Source: Porphyromonadaceae bacterium
GTDB taxonomy: Bacteria > Bacteroidota > Bacteroidia > Bacteroidales > Paludibacteraceae
Assembly (NCBI GenBank): GCA_012523295.1
Contig: JAAYIT010000151.1
Coordinates: 1-64,000 of the forward strand
Direction: 5' to 3'
DNA length: 64,000 bases
In this document: in pieces, positions 62,560 through 64,000 of the stretch
Position numbering within the stretch: the first letter of the stretch is position 1
Layout: each line of letters begins with the position of its first letter
The notes under the pieces: generated by a model
The model's input: only the letters and a program-made list of their open reading frames with translations
Database searches by the model: none
Told to the model about the DNA's origin: nothing
Position numbers and translations under genes: made by a program

Positions 62560-63846
62560 ATGAACTACAACGAAACTATACAATACCTTTATAACCGCTT
62601 GCCTGTTTTTCACCAAGTAGGGGCAAAAGCGTACAAACCGGGGTTAGATAATTCAATTCGGCTGATGGAAAGTTTGGGAAATCCACACAACTCCTATAAA
62701 ACGATTCATATTGCGGGAACGAACGGAAAAGGTTCTACATCGCATTTTTTATCAGCTATTTTGCAGTCAGCCGGATATAAAGTCGGGCTTTACACTTCGC
62801 CTCATTTGGTTGATTTTAGAGAACGGATTCGTGTGAATGGCGAAAAGATATCAAAAGACTATGTAGTCAATTTTGTAAAGGAAAACGAATCTTTGTTTGA
62901 AGAAATTAAACCTTCTTTTTTTGAAGCTACAATGGCAATGGCATTTCAGTATTTTTCTGATAGTGAAGTAGATGTGGCAATTATTGAAGTGGGATTGGGA
63001 GGGAGATTAGACAGCACAAATATTATAAATCCAATACTTTCTGTGATTACAAATATCGGTTTGGATCATACAGAGTTTTTAGGAAAATCGCTTGATAAGA
63101 TTGCAGAAGAAAAAGCCGGGATTATTAAAGAAAGAGTTCCCGTGATAATCGGAGAAACTCAGAAGGAGACAAAAAAAGTGTTTCATAAAATAGCGAAAAG
63201 TAAAAATGCGCCAATCGTATTTGCTGATAAGGTGAATGAGGTTTCTGCCGTGATTTTTTCAACGGGAGAAATGATAGTGAAACATAAAAAATTAGGAGAT
63301 ATTCAAGTTGGTTTAGGCGGTGATTATCAGTTACATAATGTTGCTACTGTAATCACTGTTTTCGAAGAGTTAGAAAAATTGGGTTTTCATGTTTCTTTTG
63401 AAAATTTGAAAAAAGGGCTTAAAGATGTGGTTTCAATGACGGGTCTTCAAGGACGTTGGCAGATTGTGCAAGAAAACCCATCTGTCATTTTGGATACCGG
63501 ACATAACAAAGAGGGGATTCAGTATGTAGCGGAACAACTTAAACATATGAAATTCAATAATCTACACGTTGTTTTTGGAATGGTTGACGATAAGGATATC
63601 GAAGGTGTTTTAGGTCTTTTGCCTGAAAACGCTACATTCTATTTTACCGCTGCAGAAACCAAGCGAGCAGTTCCTCCCGAACAATTAAAAAACTTTGGTG
63701 AAAAATTCAAACTACGCGGAAATAGTTATAAGTCTGTTGAAGAAGCTGTAACTGAAGCGCTAAAGGTTGCAGGGGCTGAAGATGTTATCTATATCGGTGG
63801 AAGTAATTTTATAGTAGGAGAGGCGTTGCCATTATTCACAAATTGA
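62560..63846 (+). CDS. folC: Bifunctional folylpolyglutamate/dihydrofolate synthase
   Basis: The 428-residue enzyme has the Mur-ligase-like ATP loop IAGTNGKGST (51-60), then LYTSPHLVDFRERIRVNG, the VGLGGRLDSTN metal/substrate loop, SVITNIGLDHTEFLG and the C-terminal ILDTGHNKEGIQ and GMVDDKD segments. It adds glutamate to dihydropteroate and to folates in the cytoplasm. The length and start (MNYNETIQYLYNRLPVF) match the family. It shares a 52-bp intergenic region with the divergent tilS. Confidence 0.95.
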   Translation: MNYNETIQYLYNRLPVFHQVGAKAYKPGLDNSIRLMESLGNPHNSYKTIHIAGTNGKGSTSHFLSAILQSAGYKVGLYTSPHLVDFRERIRVNGEKISKDYVVNFVKENESLFEEIKPSFFEATMAMAFQYFSDSEVDVAIIEVGLGGRLDSTNIINPILSVITNIGLDHTEFLGKSLDKIAEEKAGIIKERVPVIIGETQKETKKVFHKIAKSKNAPIVFADKVNEVSAVIFSTGEMIVKHKKLGDIQVGLGGDYQLHNVATVITVFEELEKLGFHVSFENLKKGLKDVVSMTGLQGRWQIVQENPSVILDTGHNKEGIQYVAEQLKHMKFNNLHVVFGMVDDKDIEGVLGLLPENATFYFTAAETKRAVPPEQLKNFGEKFKLRGNSYKSVEEAVTEALKVAGAEDVIYIGGSNFIVGEALPLFTN

Positions 63847-64000
63847 TTATCCGCGTTTTATTCTAATAAAATTTGCGATAATGACAAACATAGCATCCAA
63901 CGGCTTCAAGAAGTTTCCTGACTTGTCCCCTTTGAAATTAGTGCGGTCATAAGTTGCTGTAAATCAATGCTTATTTGTTTTATTTTGCTAATTTTACCGC
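63847..64000. other. Window end; possible fragment of a minus-strand gene
   Basis: On the minus strand a 38-codon frame ends in TAA at 63847-63849, directly touching the folC stop, and reads like a C-terminus (FLKPLDAMFVIIANFIRIKR). An in-frame TGA lies just upstream at about 63964 and no ATG is well placed. It could be a remnant or chance. No gene is claimed. Confidence 0.2.

Noticed and set aside
63847-63963. 38-codon minus-strand C-terminus-like frame touching the folC stop
   Set aside because: It has an in-frame TGA upstream and no start codon. It could be the end of a broken gene but evidence is too thin.

Overview
The window reads as a chromosomal segment of a Bacteroidetes bacterium, most likely an anaerobic or microaerophilic member of the Bacteroidales. 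The support is direct. Several secreted proteins end in type IX secretion (T9SS) type A sorting domains. Lipoproteins carry BACON and DUF5689 domains. Promoters have the phylum's TAnnTTTG -7 box. There is a large pyruvate:ferredoxin oxidoreductase, a MurA with Asp in place of the catalytic Cys, a Rho with a long N-terminal insertion, and an ErmF-like methyltransferase. No rRNA, tRNA, CRISPR array, prophage or transposase gene was recognised.

Layout. 0.3-5.5 kb (minus strand): mutS2, a DUF3307/satD pair with an operator-like palindrome array, and mazG behind an unusual leader. 6-18.6 kb: mixed housekeeping and accessory genes (lipoprotein esterase, truncated haemoglobin, small membrane protein, erm-like methyltransferase, outer-membrane barrel, acyltransferase, patatin, dipeptidyl peptidase IV, GNAT-nitrilase fusion, membrane AraC regulator). 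19-43 kb: an accessory region of large exported proteins. These are a BspA-type LRR protein, a 1548-residue protein built from repeated modules, a beta-helix protein with a dockerin pair, a scaffoldin-like protein with cohesin-like domains, a BACON lipoprotein, a small T9SS protein, and a broken C10 peptidase followed by an LRR/metallopeptidase protein. GC-rich palindromic repeats are dense here, and a DUF559 endonuclease gene lies inside a repeat cassette. 43-64 kb: core genes (nifJ, an AAA ATPase, a YigZ family gene, murA, a DUF4290 gene, rho, tilS, folC) and a nuclease/TonB receptor/DUF5689 locus.

Working together. The 26-36 kb proteins pair a dockerin-bearing T9SS protein with a neighbouring cohesin-bearing T9SS protein, so a surface-assembled complex is plausible. 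The exported nuclease (51.4 kb) is divergent from a TonB-dependent receptor and two DUF5689 lipoproteins, which suggests capture of nucleic acid or phosphate. satD and the DUF3307 gene overlap by 4 bp and probably form one operon.

Most unusual signals. (1) A roughly 95-bp leader is found directly in front of three unrelated genes (mazG, the 1548-residue protein, the TonB receptor). Each copy starts with a short upstream ORF and ends with CATACG...CGTATG, in which the right arm contains the start codon of the downstream gene. (2) A family of GC-rich palindromes lies in-frame inside mutS2 twice, supplies the stop codons of two genes and abuts that of nifJ. (3) A DUF559 endonuclease gene sits between inverted and direct copies of such repeats. 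(4) A cohesin/dockerin set is carried on T9SS proteins. All coordinates and motifs were read by eye; family assignments come from recognised motifs, not database searches.
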